The position numbers were made by a program, and so were the translations under genes. 64,000 bases of DNA from Bacteroidales bacterium (GTDB lineage: Bacteria; Bacteroidota; Bacteroidia; Bacteroidales; UBA932), in NCBI GenBank assembly GCA_016285455.1, contig JAEEQS010000002.1:124001-188000 (forward strand). Direction: 5' to 3'. Numbering within the stretch: the first letter of the stretch is position 1; every line of letters begins with the position of its first letter. A model generated the notes under the pieces. That model ran no database searches, was not told the DNA's origin, and saw only the letters and a list, made by a program, of their open reading frames with translations. Of the stretch, positions 11,373 through 20,313 are shown piece after piece.

Positions 11373-13619
11373 TTACAAAACGTTCATTGCAACAGTAACA
11401 CCGGCCATCACAATAGAAACCATACTCATCAGCTTGATGAGGATGTTCAGAGAAGGGCCGCTGGTATCCTTGAATGGATCTCCCACGGTATCTCCAACAA
11501 CGGTTGCCTTGTGGGCGTAAGAACCCTTGCCTCCAAAGTGGCCTTCCTCCACATATTTCTTGGCGTTGTCCCAGGCTCCGCCGGAATTGGCCATGAAAAC
11601 AGCCAGAACAAACCCGCTGCTCAGGCCTCCTACCAGAAGTCCCAAAACTCCGGAAACTCCGAGAATAATTCCTACAATCACAGGAGCAGCAATGGCAAGA
11701 AGAGAACTTCCTATCATTTCCTTCTGGGCGCTGCGGGTAGAAATCTCAACACAGCGTGCATAGTCCGGAGTACTTGTTCCTTCAAGTATTCCCTTGTCAC
11801 TCTTGAACTGGCGCCTTACTTCCTCCACCATCTTCTTGGCGGCTCTTCCCACGGAACCCATAGTAAGTCCGCAGAACAGGAAGGCCAGCATAGCTCCGAT
11901 GAATACTCCCACAAGAACCTTAGGATTCATCAGATTGACGTCGAACCACGTCATGAAATCTGCAAATCCAGCGCTATGGAGAGATTCTGCGCTGTCTATC
12001 TTCAAAGACTCAACGTTCAGGTTGCGGATGGCAGCCTCCAGGCCGGAGGTATCCGCTACTCTGAGTAGAGCAATCTTTATTTCCTCAATGTAAGATGCCA
12101 GAAGAGCCAATGCTGTAAGGGCGGCGCTTCCTATGGCAAAGCCCTTTCCTGTTGCGGCTGTGGTGTTGCCAAGAGCATCCAGGATATCTGTACGGTCTCT
12201 AACCTCAGGCTCAAGTTCACTCATCTGGGCGTTACCGCCGGCATTGTCTGCAATCGGGCCGTAAGCATCTGTAGCCAAGGTGATTCCAAGGGTAGAAAGC
12301 ATACCAACAGCGGCAATGCCTATTCCGTAAAGGCCAAGGGAAAGATTCTCCTTGGAAAGAAGGCTGCCAGTAAATTCTGTGGCGCACAGATAAGCCAGAA
12401 TGATGGCGGCGCCAATGGTGATAACAGGAATAGCGGTGGAAATCATTCCAGTGCCCACACCGGAGATTATGACCGTCGCTGAGCCTGTTTCAGCACTCTC
12501 GGCGATTTTGCGGGTTGGGCGGAAAGAGTGGGACGTATAGTATTCGGTAGTCTTTCCAATTATGATTCCGGCAAGAAGTCCGGTCACAACAGAGAAGGAA
12601 ATACCCAGCCAATGGGTAAGTCCCAGCGCATATAATATAACAAAGGAGAACACGGCAATCAGCACAGAAGAGAAATTAACTCCAAGGTTGAGGGATTTCA
12701 TAAGCTGAGCCATATCTGCTTTCTCCTTGGTTCTAACCAAGAAGATTCCGATAACGGAAAGGAAAACTCCCACGGCTGCAATCAGCATAGGAGCGAAAAC
12801 AGCCTTGAGCTGCATTGCGCCAGAACCTATGAAGGCAGAAGCTCCAAGAGCCGCAGTTGCAAGAACGCTTCCGCAATAAGACTCGTAAAGGTCTGCTCCC
12901 ATACCGGCAACGTCTCCTACATTGTCTCCCACATTGTCTGCAATGGTTGCAGGATTTCTTGGATCATCTTCAGGAATGCCAGCCTCGGTCTTTCCCACGA
13001 GGTCAGCTCCAACGTCTGCGGCCTTGGTGTAGATACCGCCGCCCACTCTGGCAAACAGAGCCTGGGTGGAAGCTCCCATTCCAAAGGTCAGCATCGTAGT
13101 GGTGATTATTGTAAGCTTCTGGGCCGCGTCTGCAGGATTGATGAAGTAATCCAGAACCATATACCATATAGATATATCAAGAAGGCCCAGTCCCACAACC
13201 GTAAGACCCATAACCGCGCCGCTGCGGAAGGCAACCTTCAGTCCGCTGTTAAGCGATTTGCGGGCTGCATTTGCAGTACGGGCTGAAGCAAAGGTGGCGG
13301 TCTTCATTCCAATGAAGCCTGCAAGGCCGCTGAAGAAACCTCCCGTAAGGAAGGCGAACGGAACCCATCCGTTCTGGATTCCCAGCCCGTAGGCAAGGAA
13401 AGCAAAAATAGCAGCCAGCACCACAAACACTATGATTACTATCTTGTACTGCTGCTTAAGATAAGCCATAGCCCCCTGTCTTACATACGAGGCAATCTCC
13501 CTCATTCTTGGAGTGCCCTCGTCCTGGCGGAGCATCTGGCGATAAAACAGAAAAGCAAAGCCCAGCGCAACTAAAGAAGCTGCCGGGACAAGATAAAACA
13601 GTAAAGATGCTGTATCCAT
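11373..13619 (-). CDS. hppA: Membrane-bound, probably Na+-translocating, K+-dependent pyrophosphatase
   Basis: Integral membrane pyrophosphatase that couples PPi hydrolysis to Na+ (or H+) export. It is 748 residues with about 16 hydrophobic segments. The substrate/metal site is clear (GGGIYTKAADVGADLVGKTE, then DNVGDNVGDVAGMGADLYE), and a second acidic/lysine cluster lies near the C-terminus (DTVGDPFKDTSGPS). At the K+-dependence signature the sequence reads GNTTAATGKG (residues 484-493): Ala488 and Gly491 are the residues of the K+-dependent class, whereas K+-independent H+ pumps carry Lys there. This favours a Na+-pumping type, although ion choice cannot be settled from sequence. It precedes manA and lies just downstream of murI. 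Confidence 0.95.
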   Translation of the reverse strand: MDTASLLFYLVPAASLVALGFAFLFYRQMLRQDEGTPRMREIASYVRQGAMAYLKQQYKIVIIVFVVLAAIFAFLAYGLGIQNGWVPFAFLTGGFFSGLAGFIGMKTATFASARTANAARKSLNSGLKVAFRSGAVMGLTVVGLGLLDISIWYMVLDYFINPADAAQKLTIITTTMLTFGMGASTQALFARVGGGIYTKAADVGADLVGKTEAGIPEDDPRNPATIADNVGDNVGDVAGMGADLYESYCGSVLATAALGASAFIGSGAMQLKAVFAPMLIAAVGVFLSVIGIFLVRTKEKADMAQLMKSLNLGVNFSSVLIAVFSFVILYALGLTHWLGISFSVVTGLLAGIIIGKTTEYYTSHSFRPTRKIAESAETGSATVIISGVGTGMISTAIPVITIGAAIILAYLCATEFTGSLLSKENLSLGLYGIGIAAVGMLSTLGITLATDAYGPIADNAGGNAQMSELEPEVRDRTDILDALGNTTAATGKGFAIGSAALTALALLASYIEEIKIALLRVADTSGLEAAIRNLNVESLKIDSAESLHSAGFADFMTWFDVNLMNPKVLVGVFIGAMLAFLFCGLTMGSVGRAAKKMVEEVRRQFKSDKGILEGTSTPDYARCVEISTRSAQKEMIGSSLLAIAAPVIVGIILGVSGVLGLLVGGLSSGFVLAVFMANSGGAWDNAKKYVEEGHFGGKGSYAHKATVVGDTVGDPFKDTSGPSLNILIKLMSMVSIVMAGVTVAMNVL

Positions 13620-13645
13620 ACTCTAAAAATTATAAAAGTTTGAAA

Positions 13646-14506
13646 TTATATTTCCAAAGATATAAAAATTATTTTTTCCAGATGCGCAATTTCACTTTCA
13701 GTTAGTAAGCCCTCTTCAGCAATCTGCATTGTCACCGATGTAGCAAGACTCCTTAAAGTATCTGTATTTGAACCAGTTGTAGCAATTACAATTTTGCTCT
13801 GCGATGTTAGCTTGTCTTTAGGAAGACTGCTCCCAATCCCGTTTCTACGCACTTTATCAAGGAGTTGCCTAGCCCGTTTTGCTACTGCAGGTGCCGGATT
13901 TATAACAATCAATTTGTCAGACGACACCTTTCTTATTATAGGCTCCAGGAAAGGGTAATGGGTACAGCCCAACACAACGCAGTCTGCACCGGCTTCAATC
14001 ATCGGATCTATATACTTTTTGACAAGAGCCTCAGCCTCAGGCGATTGAGTATCTCCACCCTCTACAAGCTCCACCAGTCCGTCTCCCACTTCCTCTATGA
14101 TTTTCACCTCTTTGCGGCGGGCATACTTTTCAGAAGTAGCCTTGTATAAACTCCCCTGAAGGGTTCCGTGGGTTGCAAGCACGCCTATTACTCCGGTCTT
14201 GGTCAGGGCTGCAGCCGGCTTTACCGCAGGTTCCATCCCAACAAACGGAATATCAAAGCTTTGCCTCAATCCTTCTATAGCCGCGGCGGTGGCGGTATTG
14301 CAGGCCACAACAATAATTTCCGCTCCTCTTTCAATAAGAAAACGCGTTATCGCTGAGGCTCTTTCCAGTATCATTTCTTTACTTTTTCTCCCATAAGGGC
14401 AATATGCCGCATCGGATATATAGAAATAATCCTCTGAAGGCATTGTCTTTACGAGCTCCTTCCAAACTGAAAGGCCACCGGCCCCTGAATCAAATACACC
14501 TATCAT
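13646..14506 (-). CDS. murI: Glutamate racemase
   Basis: Makes D-glutamate for peptidoglycan from L-glutamate. The 286-residue protein has the family's hallmarks: the N-terminal GVFDSGAGG loop, the first catalytic cysteine Cys69 in VACNTATAAA, and the second, Cys181, in LGCTHYPFLEP, both needed for the two-base mechanism. Length is slightly above the usual 265-275 residues because of a longer C-terminal helix. It is cytoplasmic. It is transcribed away from susC and towards hppA; the gap to hppA is only 26 bases, so read-through is likely. Confidence 0.97.
   Translation of the reverse strand: MIGVFDSGAGGLSVWKELVKTMPSEDYFYISDAAYCPYGRKSKEMILERASAITRFLIERGAEIIVVACNTATAAAIEGLRQSFDIPFVGMEPAVKPAAALTKTGVIGVLATHGTLQGSLYKATSEKYARRKEVKIIEEVGDGLVELVEGGDTQSPEAEALVKKYIDPMIEAGADCVVLGCTHYPFLEPIIRKVSSDKLIVINPAPAVAKRARQLLDKVRRNGIGSSLPKDKLTSQSKIVIATTGSNTDTLRSLATSVTMQIAEEGLLTESEIAHLEKIIFISLEI
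13655..13662 (-). promoter_or_regulatory. -7 promoter box of hppA (TATCTTTG)
   Basis: Perfect TAnnTTTG on the minus strand, 35 bases before the hppA ATG and inside the last codons of murI. It suggests that hppA-manA can be transcribed independently of murI. No clear -33 element. Confidence 0.45.
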
Positions 14507-14545
14507 TATATACCTATTTAATAAACCCCTCCATCACATTCACCA

Positions 14546-14553
14546 CAAATATA
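14546..14553 (-). promoter_or_regulatory. -7 promoter box of murI (TATATTTG)
   Basis: Perfect TAnnTTTG on the minus strand, 39 bases before the murI ATG. The remaining murI-susC spacer (about 220 bases in total) is A/T-rich and otherwise holds only the susC promoter and leader. Confidence 0.55.
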
Positions 14554-14614
14554 ACATAAATGTTGCGTTTTTTTATTAAAAAATAAAACCGCCCTAAAAA
14601 AGTTCTTCGAAAAT

Positions 14615-14646
14615 TTTGTCGATTGAGATAAATTTCAGTATCTTGC
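14615..14646 (+). promoter_or_regulatory. Promoter of the susC operon (TTTG-N20-TATCTTGC)
   Basis: A TTTG -33 box (14615-14618) is followed after 20 bases by TATCTTGC, which matches TAnnTTTG except in its last two bases. The spacing is right for the Bacteroidetes housekeeping sigma factor. It predicts a leader of about 75 bases before the susC ATG. No ECF-sigma gene or two-component regulator adjoins the locus. Confidence 0.55.
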
Positions 14647-14727
14647 ACCCCTAAACTAAAGCCAACCGAACCAAATTATTATTAACAAATAAACAACACT
14701 ACTTAAAATTAACTAAAAATCAACCAA

Positions 14728-17700
14728 ATGAAACGAATTACATTTGTTTTGGCGTTACTTTTGTTATGTGTTGGGCAACTCGCCTATGCACAGACAATTA
14801 AAGTAACAGGAACCGTCACCGACGCGGCCGACAACGAACCGCTTCCTGGTGTTGGTGTTCAGGTAAAGGGGACCACCAATGGTGTTGCGACTGATGTTAA
14901 CGGACAGTATGTCATCAACGTAAGGAGAGATGCTGTTTTGGTTTTCACATCAGTAGGATACACCACTCAGGAGGTACCTGTAAATGGCAGATCCGTAGTT
15001 AACGTAGCTCTTTCTTCCGATGCTACCCAGCTCGAAGACGTTATCGTAGTAGGTTACGGTACCGGTAGAAAGATCTCTACAGTGGTAGGTTCTGCCCAGA
15101 CCGTTAAGGCAAAGGCCCTCAAGGACAAACCGGTTATCAATGCCGCCGACGCTCTTCAGGGACAGGTTGCCGGTCTGCAGGTTTACACCTCTTCTGGAGA
15201 CCCTTCAGCTACCGTATCTATGCGAATCAGAGGTGTGAACTCTCTGCAGGCTTCAACTGCCCCTCTGTTCGTGCTTGACGGAACTCCTGTTCTTAGCGAC
15301 ATTTTCAACACTCTGAACCCTAACGACATTGAGAGCGTTACAATTCTGAAGGACGCGTCCTCAACCGCTATCTACGGTTCACGTGCCGCTAACGGAGTTG
15401 TTTACATCACAACCAAGAAGGGTACTACAGAGAAGCCAGTAGTTAAGCTTACTGCCAACTACGGTGTTTCCAATCTGGCAAGAAACCCTATCAAGCGAGT
15501 TAACTCCGAGGAGTGGTTCAGACTCTATGAAATGGTAGATCCTTCCGCTGTTACAGACGCTGCCTTCCAGGCAAACAAGAAGTTCAGGCTGGAGAACAAG
15601 ATCGAGACCAACTGGATGAAGTGGGCTTTGAACCAGAATGTTCCAACAATGGGAGCAGATCTCTCCGTTTCCGGAAGAACCAAGGCTGTTGACTATTACA
15701 TCTCCCTTGCTGCAAACAGAATGGAGGGTGTTGAGCCAATGACAGCTCACAACCGCTATGCCGCTCGTATCAATATGAACGTTAAGGCAACCGACTGGTT
15801 CAAGATGGGTATTTCCATGGGTCTTGGATATCAGCAGTCTAGAGAGAACCCTTACAACTCAGACTACTCATCCGGTAACCGTAACAACTGGAACAACCCT
15901 GTTAACTTTGCTCTTTGGGCACCAACCTGGTGGACTCCTTATGAGATTCTCACAGACAGCAAGGGCAACTTCATCGGCTACGGCGACGAGACTCCTTACA
16001 TGAGCGACTTTGGAGCATACAACCCTCACTATCGTTACAAATATCTGAAGGTAAAGGACAACACCGTTAGATTCAACGGCAACCTCTATGAGGAATTCAC
16101 TCCTCTGAAGGGTCTGACCATCAGATTTGCACAGGGCCTTGAGGGTTATGACTACAGATGGACAAGAAGAGACCTCCAGGACCCTGAGGACTGGATTCAC
16201 TTATATCATGAAAATGGTCCTTATGTTGGACAGAGCTTCTCAAGATATTATCGTCTGACTTCTACAAACACTGCTGAGTATAAGTTCCAGCTTGGCGAGA
16301 ACCACAACTTCACAGCTCTGATTGGTCAGGAAGCCATCATCAATAATAGCAATGGATTCTCAGCTACCGGTAGCGGATTCCCAGACAATTCTATCGCTAC
16401 TTTGGCCAACATAGATACTGACCTTCCTCACGATGTATCAGAAAGCTGGTCTCAGTATAAATACAACTCTATCTTCTCAAGACTTTCATACGACTATGCA
16501 GGCAAGTACTATCTCGACGCTACTTTCCGTCGTGACGGTTCCTCCCTGTTCGGAGCCTTGAACAGATATGCAAACTTCTGGTCTGTAGGCGGTATGTGGG
16601 ATATCAAGAAGGAAAACTTCCTGAAAGACAAGGAATGGATCAACAAGTTGCAGATTTCCGCAAACTACGGTACTGTAGGTAACTCAGGTATTGACAACTA
16701 CCTCTCACACGCTACAGTTAGCACCGGAACCAATTATCTTGGCAAAACTTACTTTGTTGCAAACCCTGGTAACGAGCACCTGACTTGGGAGACTCTGGAG
16801 AACCTGAACATCGCTCTCGATTTCAGACTCTGGAACAGACTGGAAACCAAGATCGAGGTTTACAAGAAGAGAACTAAGGATATGCTCCTTGAAATTCCTT
16901 GGTCATATGCAACCGGATTTGACGGCGGTGAAGGCAACATCGGTAATATGGAGAACAAGGGTATCGAGGCTACAGTTACTTTCGACTGGATCCGCAACGA
17001 GAACATGTTCCTCCAGACCAGCTTGAACGTTGCCTACAATAAGGACAAGATCACCAAGCTGTTCGACGGCCGTGACGAGTTCCAGCTTCCTGACTACGGT
17101 CTGAACTATTGCGTAGGCCACTCTGCTGGTGAACTCTGGTACGTTAAGAGTGCAGGTATCGACCCTGCAACCGGACGTCCTCTCTGGTATGACAAGGAAG
17201 GCAACATCACCGATGTTTACTCAGATGACAACCGCATTCTCCTTGGCAAGAGCCGTTACGCTCCTTGGTCAGCAGGTCTGCAGATCGACTTCACCTATAA
17301 GAATTTCGCTCTCCAGGCTCAGTTCTCCGGAATCTTCGGAAAATACCTGATCAACAACGACCGTTACTTCTACACCAACTCTAACTTTGCAGATAACCGT
17401 CTTGCAAGCGAACTCCTTACCGAGATGTGGATGACTCCAGGCCAGAAAGCCAAGTATCCTAATCCTCTGTTTGTGGTTAACGATGAGTGCTTCGACTCCC
17501 GTTTGGTTGAGAATGCTTCATTCGTAAGACTCAAGGGTGTGACCCTTTCTTACTCACTCGGCAAGAACGCCATCAACAAGCTCGGCGGTATTCTCACAGG
17601 TGTAAGATTCTTTGTAACAGGACGTAACCTCCTTACTTGGACCAAGTACTCTGGTTGGGATCCTGAGCAGAACATCAATCTCCAGCTCGCTGTTTATCCT

Positions 17701-17742
17701 AACAGTAAGCAGTATGCAGCAGGTGTTGAGTTAACTTTCTAA
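14728..17742 (+). CDS. SusC/RagA-type TonB-linked outer-membrane transporter
   Basis: A 1004-residue TonB-dependent transporter that imports oligosaccharides or peptides across the outer membrane with its SusD partner. It has a signal peptide (to about residue 21, LAYAQ), a carboxypeptidase-regulatory-like beta domain (about 23-100, GTVTDAADNEPLPGVGVQVK), the TonB-box-like segment LEDVIVVGYGT, a plug domain with the SusC signature NPNDIESVTILKDASSTAIY and SRAANGVVYITTKKG, then a long beta-barrel ending in an aromatic residue (VELTF). It lacks an N-terminal STN domain, so it is not expected to signal to an anti-sigma factor. First gene of a three-gene operon with SusD and an unknown lipoprotein; no glycoside hydrolase is adjacent, so the substrate is open. 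Confidence 0.95.
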   Translation: MKRITFVLALLLLCVGQLAYAQTIKVTGTVTDAADNEPLPGVGVQVKGTTNGVATDVNGQYVINVRRDAVLVFTSVGYTTQEVPVNGRSVVNVALSSDATQLEDVIVVGYGTGRKISTVVGSAQTVKAKALKDKPVINAADALQGQVAGLQVYTSSGDPSATVSMRIRGVNSLQASTAPLFVLDGTPVLSDIFNTLNPNDIESVTILKDASSTAIYGSRAANGVVYITTKKGTTEKPVVKLTANYGVSNLARNPIKRVNSEEWFRLYEMVDPSAVTDAAFQANKKFRLENKIETNWMKWALNQNVPTMGADLSVSGRTKAVDYYISLAANRMEGVEPMTAHNRYAARINMNVKATDWFKMGISMGLGYQQSRENPYNSDYSSGNRNNWNNPVNFALWAPTWWTPYEILTDSKGNFIGYGDETPYMSDFGAYNPHYRYKYLKVKDNTVRFNGNLYEEFTPLKGLTIRFAQGLEGYDYRWTRRDLQDPEDWIHLYHENGPYVGQSFSRYYRLTSTNTAEYKFQLGENHNFTALIGQEAIINNSNGFSATGSGFPDNSIATLANIDTDLPHDVSESWSQYKYNSIFSRLSYDYAGKYYLDATFRRDGSSLFGALNRYANFWSVGGMWDIKKENFLKDKEWINKLQISANYGTVGNSGIDNYLSHATVSTGTNYLGKTYFVANPGNEHLTWETLENLNIALDFRLWNRLETKIEVYKKRTKDMLLEIPWSYATGFDGGEGNIGNMENKGIEATVTFDWIRNENMFLQTSLNVAYNKDKITKLFDGRDEFQLPDYGLNYCVGHSAGELWYVKSAGIDPATGRPLWYDKEGNITDVYSDDNRILLGKSRYAPWSAGLQIDFTYKNFALQAQFSGIFGKYLINNDRYFYTNSNFADNRLASELLTEMWMTPGQKAKYPNPLFVVNDECFDSRLVENASFVRLKGVTLSYSLGKNAINKLGGILTGVRFFVTGRNLLTWTKYSGWDPEQNINLQLAVYPNSKQYAAGVELTF

Positions 17743-17755
17743 AATCGCAGAGAAT

Positions 17756-19267
17756 ATGAAAAAGATTATATTATCACTTGCAGTTCTTGCTCTCTTCTTT
17801 ACAAGCTGTAATTTGGATGAGCAGTCACACAATCAAATGCCTCTTGACGGCTCCTTCACTATTGATAAGGCTGAAGGCTGGATGAGAGCTGAATATATCT
17901 ATATGAGAGCTTATTCAGCAGGCTCTTATATCTATACTCAGGAGATTGCTTCAGACTTCTTCAACCCAATGATTGACTATGGTAACCGCGAAGGTTCCGA
18001 GTACAGATGGGACTGGAATTCCGGATCTCCATTTGTTGATATCTGGGCTCCTGCTTATGGTGCAATTGCTCACGCTAACCTTGTTTTAAGAGAAGCTGAC
18101 GCTCTGGACAAAACCGACCTGGATGCTAGCCAGATTAAACTCCTGAGCAAAGTTGTTGGAGTAGCTCACTTTACAAAAGCATACTTCGGCCTTAAGCTTC
18201 TGGAGTTCTATGCTCCTGTTTACAATGCTGCCAACAAGGACAAGTACGGCATTATGCTGGTTGACGAATTCAATCCTACTGGCGATATTACTACCTATCC
18301 TGGAAGAAGCTCTGTTGAGGAGTCTTACAACTGGGTTCTTAACGAGGCTAACCAGGCTCTGTCTCTTCTTGGAAGCTATCCTGGAGTAGTTGGTTCTGAA
18401 GAACTCACTGTTGATGTCGTTAAGGCTTTCAAGGCAAGACTTGCTCTTTATATGGGCAAATATGACGAGGCTATCACCTTGTCTACTTCCCTTGTAGACG
18501 GCGGAAAATATCCGCTCTGCGCTAGCCAGGCTGAAATGACAGCTCTCTGGACTAATGACTCTGGCCAGGAGTGCATTATGCAGCTTTTCTCAGACAACAA
18601 CTCAACTCCTAGCACAAATGATCCTAGCTACCTGGGTTACAATCCTTCCAACGGCCAGTACAGGCCAGACTGGATTCCTAATGTTTGGGTTGCAAAGAAT
18701 CTGTATTCTACTTCTGACTTGAGATTCAAGACTTGGTTCAAGACCGGCCTTAAGGTTTCTTGCTCTCTCGGTACTGCTTCCGGCATGACTCTGATGGACA
18801 AGTTCCCTGGCAACTCTACCTTGGCTACATCCTCTACCGCTCACCTTAACAAGATTAAGCCTTTCCGCATTGCTGAGCAGTATCTTATCGCTGCTGAGGC
18901 ATTTGCAAGAAAGGGTGGCGCAGACGTAGCAGCCCAGTCATATCTGGACAAGCTCGGCGAGAAGAGAGACCCTTCTTATCACGCCGTAACTGCAACAGGA
19001 GACGCTCTTCTGGAATACATCAAGGAAGAAAGAGTTAGAGAGTTTATTGGAGAAGGTATGAGATGGTTCGACCTCAAGAGATGGGGAGACGGAATGTCTG
19101 CAAGACCTAATCCGCAGCTCGCAGCTCTTATCCATACTGCCGGATCTAACGGTCCTGCTCTCAATATGACAGTAGCTCCATCCGACCACCGTTGGGTAGC
19201 TCCTATTCCAATTGACGAGCTTGCTGCCAACCCTCAGATCAGAGACCAGCAGAACCCTGGATATTAA
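17756..19267 (+). CDS. SusD/RagB-type surface lipoprotein
   Basis: Substrate-binding lid of the SusC transporter, 503 residues. A lipoprotein signal ends in FFTSC (Cys18), so the protein is lipidated and probably surface exposed. It follows the SusD plan: N-terminal helical TPR-like region (about 60-250, including VKAFKARLALYMGKYDEAI) and a C-terminal region with RIAEQYLIAAEAFAR, the ERVREFIGEGMRWFDLKRWG segment and the closing PIPIDELAANP motif. It begins 13 bases after susC. What it binds cannot be read from the sequence; neighbouring M64 peptidase and amino-acid catabolic genes make peptides a possibility, but that is inference. Confidence 0.95.
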   Translation: MKKIILSLAVLALFFTSCNLDEQSHNQMPLDGSFTIDKAEGWMRAEYIYMRAYSAGSYIYTQEIASDFFNPMIDYGNREGSEYRWDWNSGSPFVDIWAPAYGAIAHANLVLREADALDKTDLDASQIKLLSKVVGVAHFTKAYFGLKLLEFYAPVYNAANKDKYGIMLVDEFNPTGDITTYPGRSSVEESYNWVLNEANQALSLLGSYPGVVGSEELTVDVVKAFKARLALYMGKYDEAITLSTSLVDGGKYPLCASQAEMTALWTNDSGQECIMQLFSDNNSTPSTNDPSYLGYNPSNGQYRPDWIPNVWVAKNLYSTSDLRFKTWFKTGLKVSCSLGTASGMTLMDKFPGNSTLATSSTAHLNKIKPFRIAEQYLIAAEAFARKGGADVAAQSYLDKLGEKRDPSYHAVTATGDALLEYIKEERVREFIGEGMRWFDLKRWGDGMSARPNPQLAALIHTAGSNGPALNMTVAPSDHRWVAPIPIDELAANPQIRDQQNPGY

Positions 19268-19291
19268 TAGATTGATAATTATTAAAATAAG

Positions 19292-20173
19292 ATGAATATG
19301 AAACTTATTAAATACGGATTCGGATTATTGCTTTCTGTATTGATCGTTACATCTTGCGCATCCAAGTGGCCTGAGTATAAGGTTGTTAACGAAGATGTTT
19401 CCTTTGCAATCAACGGAACTGGTTTCGGTATGGACGAGGCTGAGACTCCTGTTATTGTAAAGATACAGAGAGGTGTTGCTACTGAGGCGCTGGAAGTTCC
19501 AGTTACCCTCGCAGACGAGTACGGTGTTTATACAATTAGTCCTTCAAAGGTCAGCTTTGCAGCAGGAGAGTATGAGAAAACCATTACCGTCAGCTACGAC
19601 TACAGCAAACTTACACCTGGTGTAGAGTACGTTTTCACTCTTGCTTTCAATAACGCACTTGCAGGAGCCGGAAGCTACTACAAATATGAGGGAGTCGGCA
19701 AAATGCTCCTCCAGTATGAAGACTATCAGACTGGTTGGTATTCTGGCCGCTGGGAAGTTAATGCCGCCCTTACTGGTTTTGAATGGATCGACGGACCATT
19801 GGTTTCCGATCTTGACAGCGACGAGTGGACTCTTCAAAGGGCAAAGGGAACCACCGCTTACTACAAGATGGTTCTGTATGACGAGAACATGTTCTTCGAG
19901 TTCAAGAACCCTGGTGACGGAACTCTCGTATTCGACAAGTATCCTGGATACAACGACTTCGTAGAGAAGTACTCAGGAGGCAGGGCAGATATGAGCTTCA
20001 CTCACAAGGGCAATGCATACGTATTCCAGCAGAGACCTGCAAATTGTGAGATCTATTGCTCTAGCGAGGATCTTGTAAGCGGAGACTGCGTTGAACTCGA
20101 AGGATGGGTATCAAAGAATGGAACTTGGTTCAGCCATGGCTACAACTGCTATGCAGACTATGACATTCTTTAA
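19292..20173 (+). CDS. Unknown lipoprotein of the SusCD operon
   Basis: A 293-residue predicted lipoprotein (lipobox IVTSC, Cys22) that I do not recognise as a named family. Residues about 30-125 form a beta-rich module with alternating charged and hydrophobic residues, AAGEYEKTITVSYDYSKL and a TPGVEYVFTLAF strand, similar in style to Calx-beta/DUF1735-like repeats found in SusCD-operon lipoproteins. The C-terminal 150 residues are rich in Tyr, Trp and Gly (DYQTGWYSGRWEV) and may form a ligand-binding beta-sandwich. It starts 24 bases after the SusD gene and ends at the operon terminator, so its job is probably surface capture of the SusCD substrate. An alternative start two codons downstream (ATG, MKLIK) is equally good. 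Confidence 0.75.
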   Translation: MNMKLIKYGFGLLLSVLIVTSCASKWPEYKVVNEDVSFAINGTGFGMDEAETPVIVKIQRGVATEALEVPVTLADEYGVYTISPSKVSFAAGEYEKTITVSYDYSKLTPGVEYVFTLAFNNALAGAGSYYKYEGVGKMLLQYEDYQTGWYSGRWEVNAALTGFEWIDGPLVSDLDSDEWTLQRAKGTTAYYKMVLYDENMFFEFKNPGDGTLVFDKYPGYNDFVEKYSGGRADMSFTHKGNAYVFQQRPANCEIYCSSEDLVSGDCVELEGWVSKNGTWFSHGYNCYADYDIL

Positions 20174-20196
20174 TTCTCATTAAAGATTCAAAAGTT

Positions 20197-20226
20197 AGGC
20201 TGGCCTTTTGGTCAGCCTTTCTTTTT
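20197..20226 (+). terminator. Intrinsic terminator of the SusCD operon
   Basis: AGGCTGGCC pairs with GGTCAGCCT (one G-U pair) around a TTTT loop, followed by a T-rich tract. It lies 23 bases after the lipoprotein stop codon. Confidence 0.85.
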
Positions 20227-20243
20227 GCTGCTAAAGCAAGGTT

Positions 20244-20274
20244 TTTGCATTAGGCATTATTATTGCTATATTTG
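20244..20274 (+). promoter_or_regulatory. Promoter of the M64 peptidase gene (TTTG-N19-TATATTTG)
   Basis: The best-formed promoter in the window: a TTTG -33 box (20244-20247), 19 bases of spacer, and a perfect TATATTTG -7 box (20267-20274). It sits directly after the SusCD terminator, so the peptidase is transcribed on its own, with a leader of about 33 bases. Confidence 0.8.
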
Positions 20275-20313
20275 TATTGTTGAGTTGAAAAGTATACTAA
20301 AACCGATAAGATT

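Noticed and set aside
11268-12068. A 266-codon plus-strand open frame opposite manA and hppA
   Set aside because: Antisense shadow of two certain genes; the translation is low in hydrophobic order and has no family resemblance.
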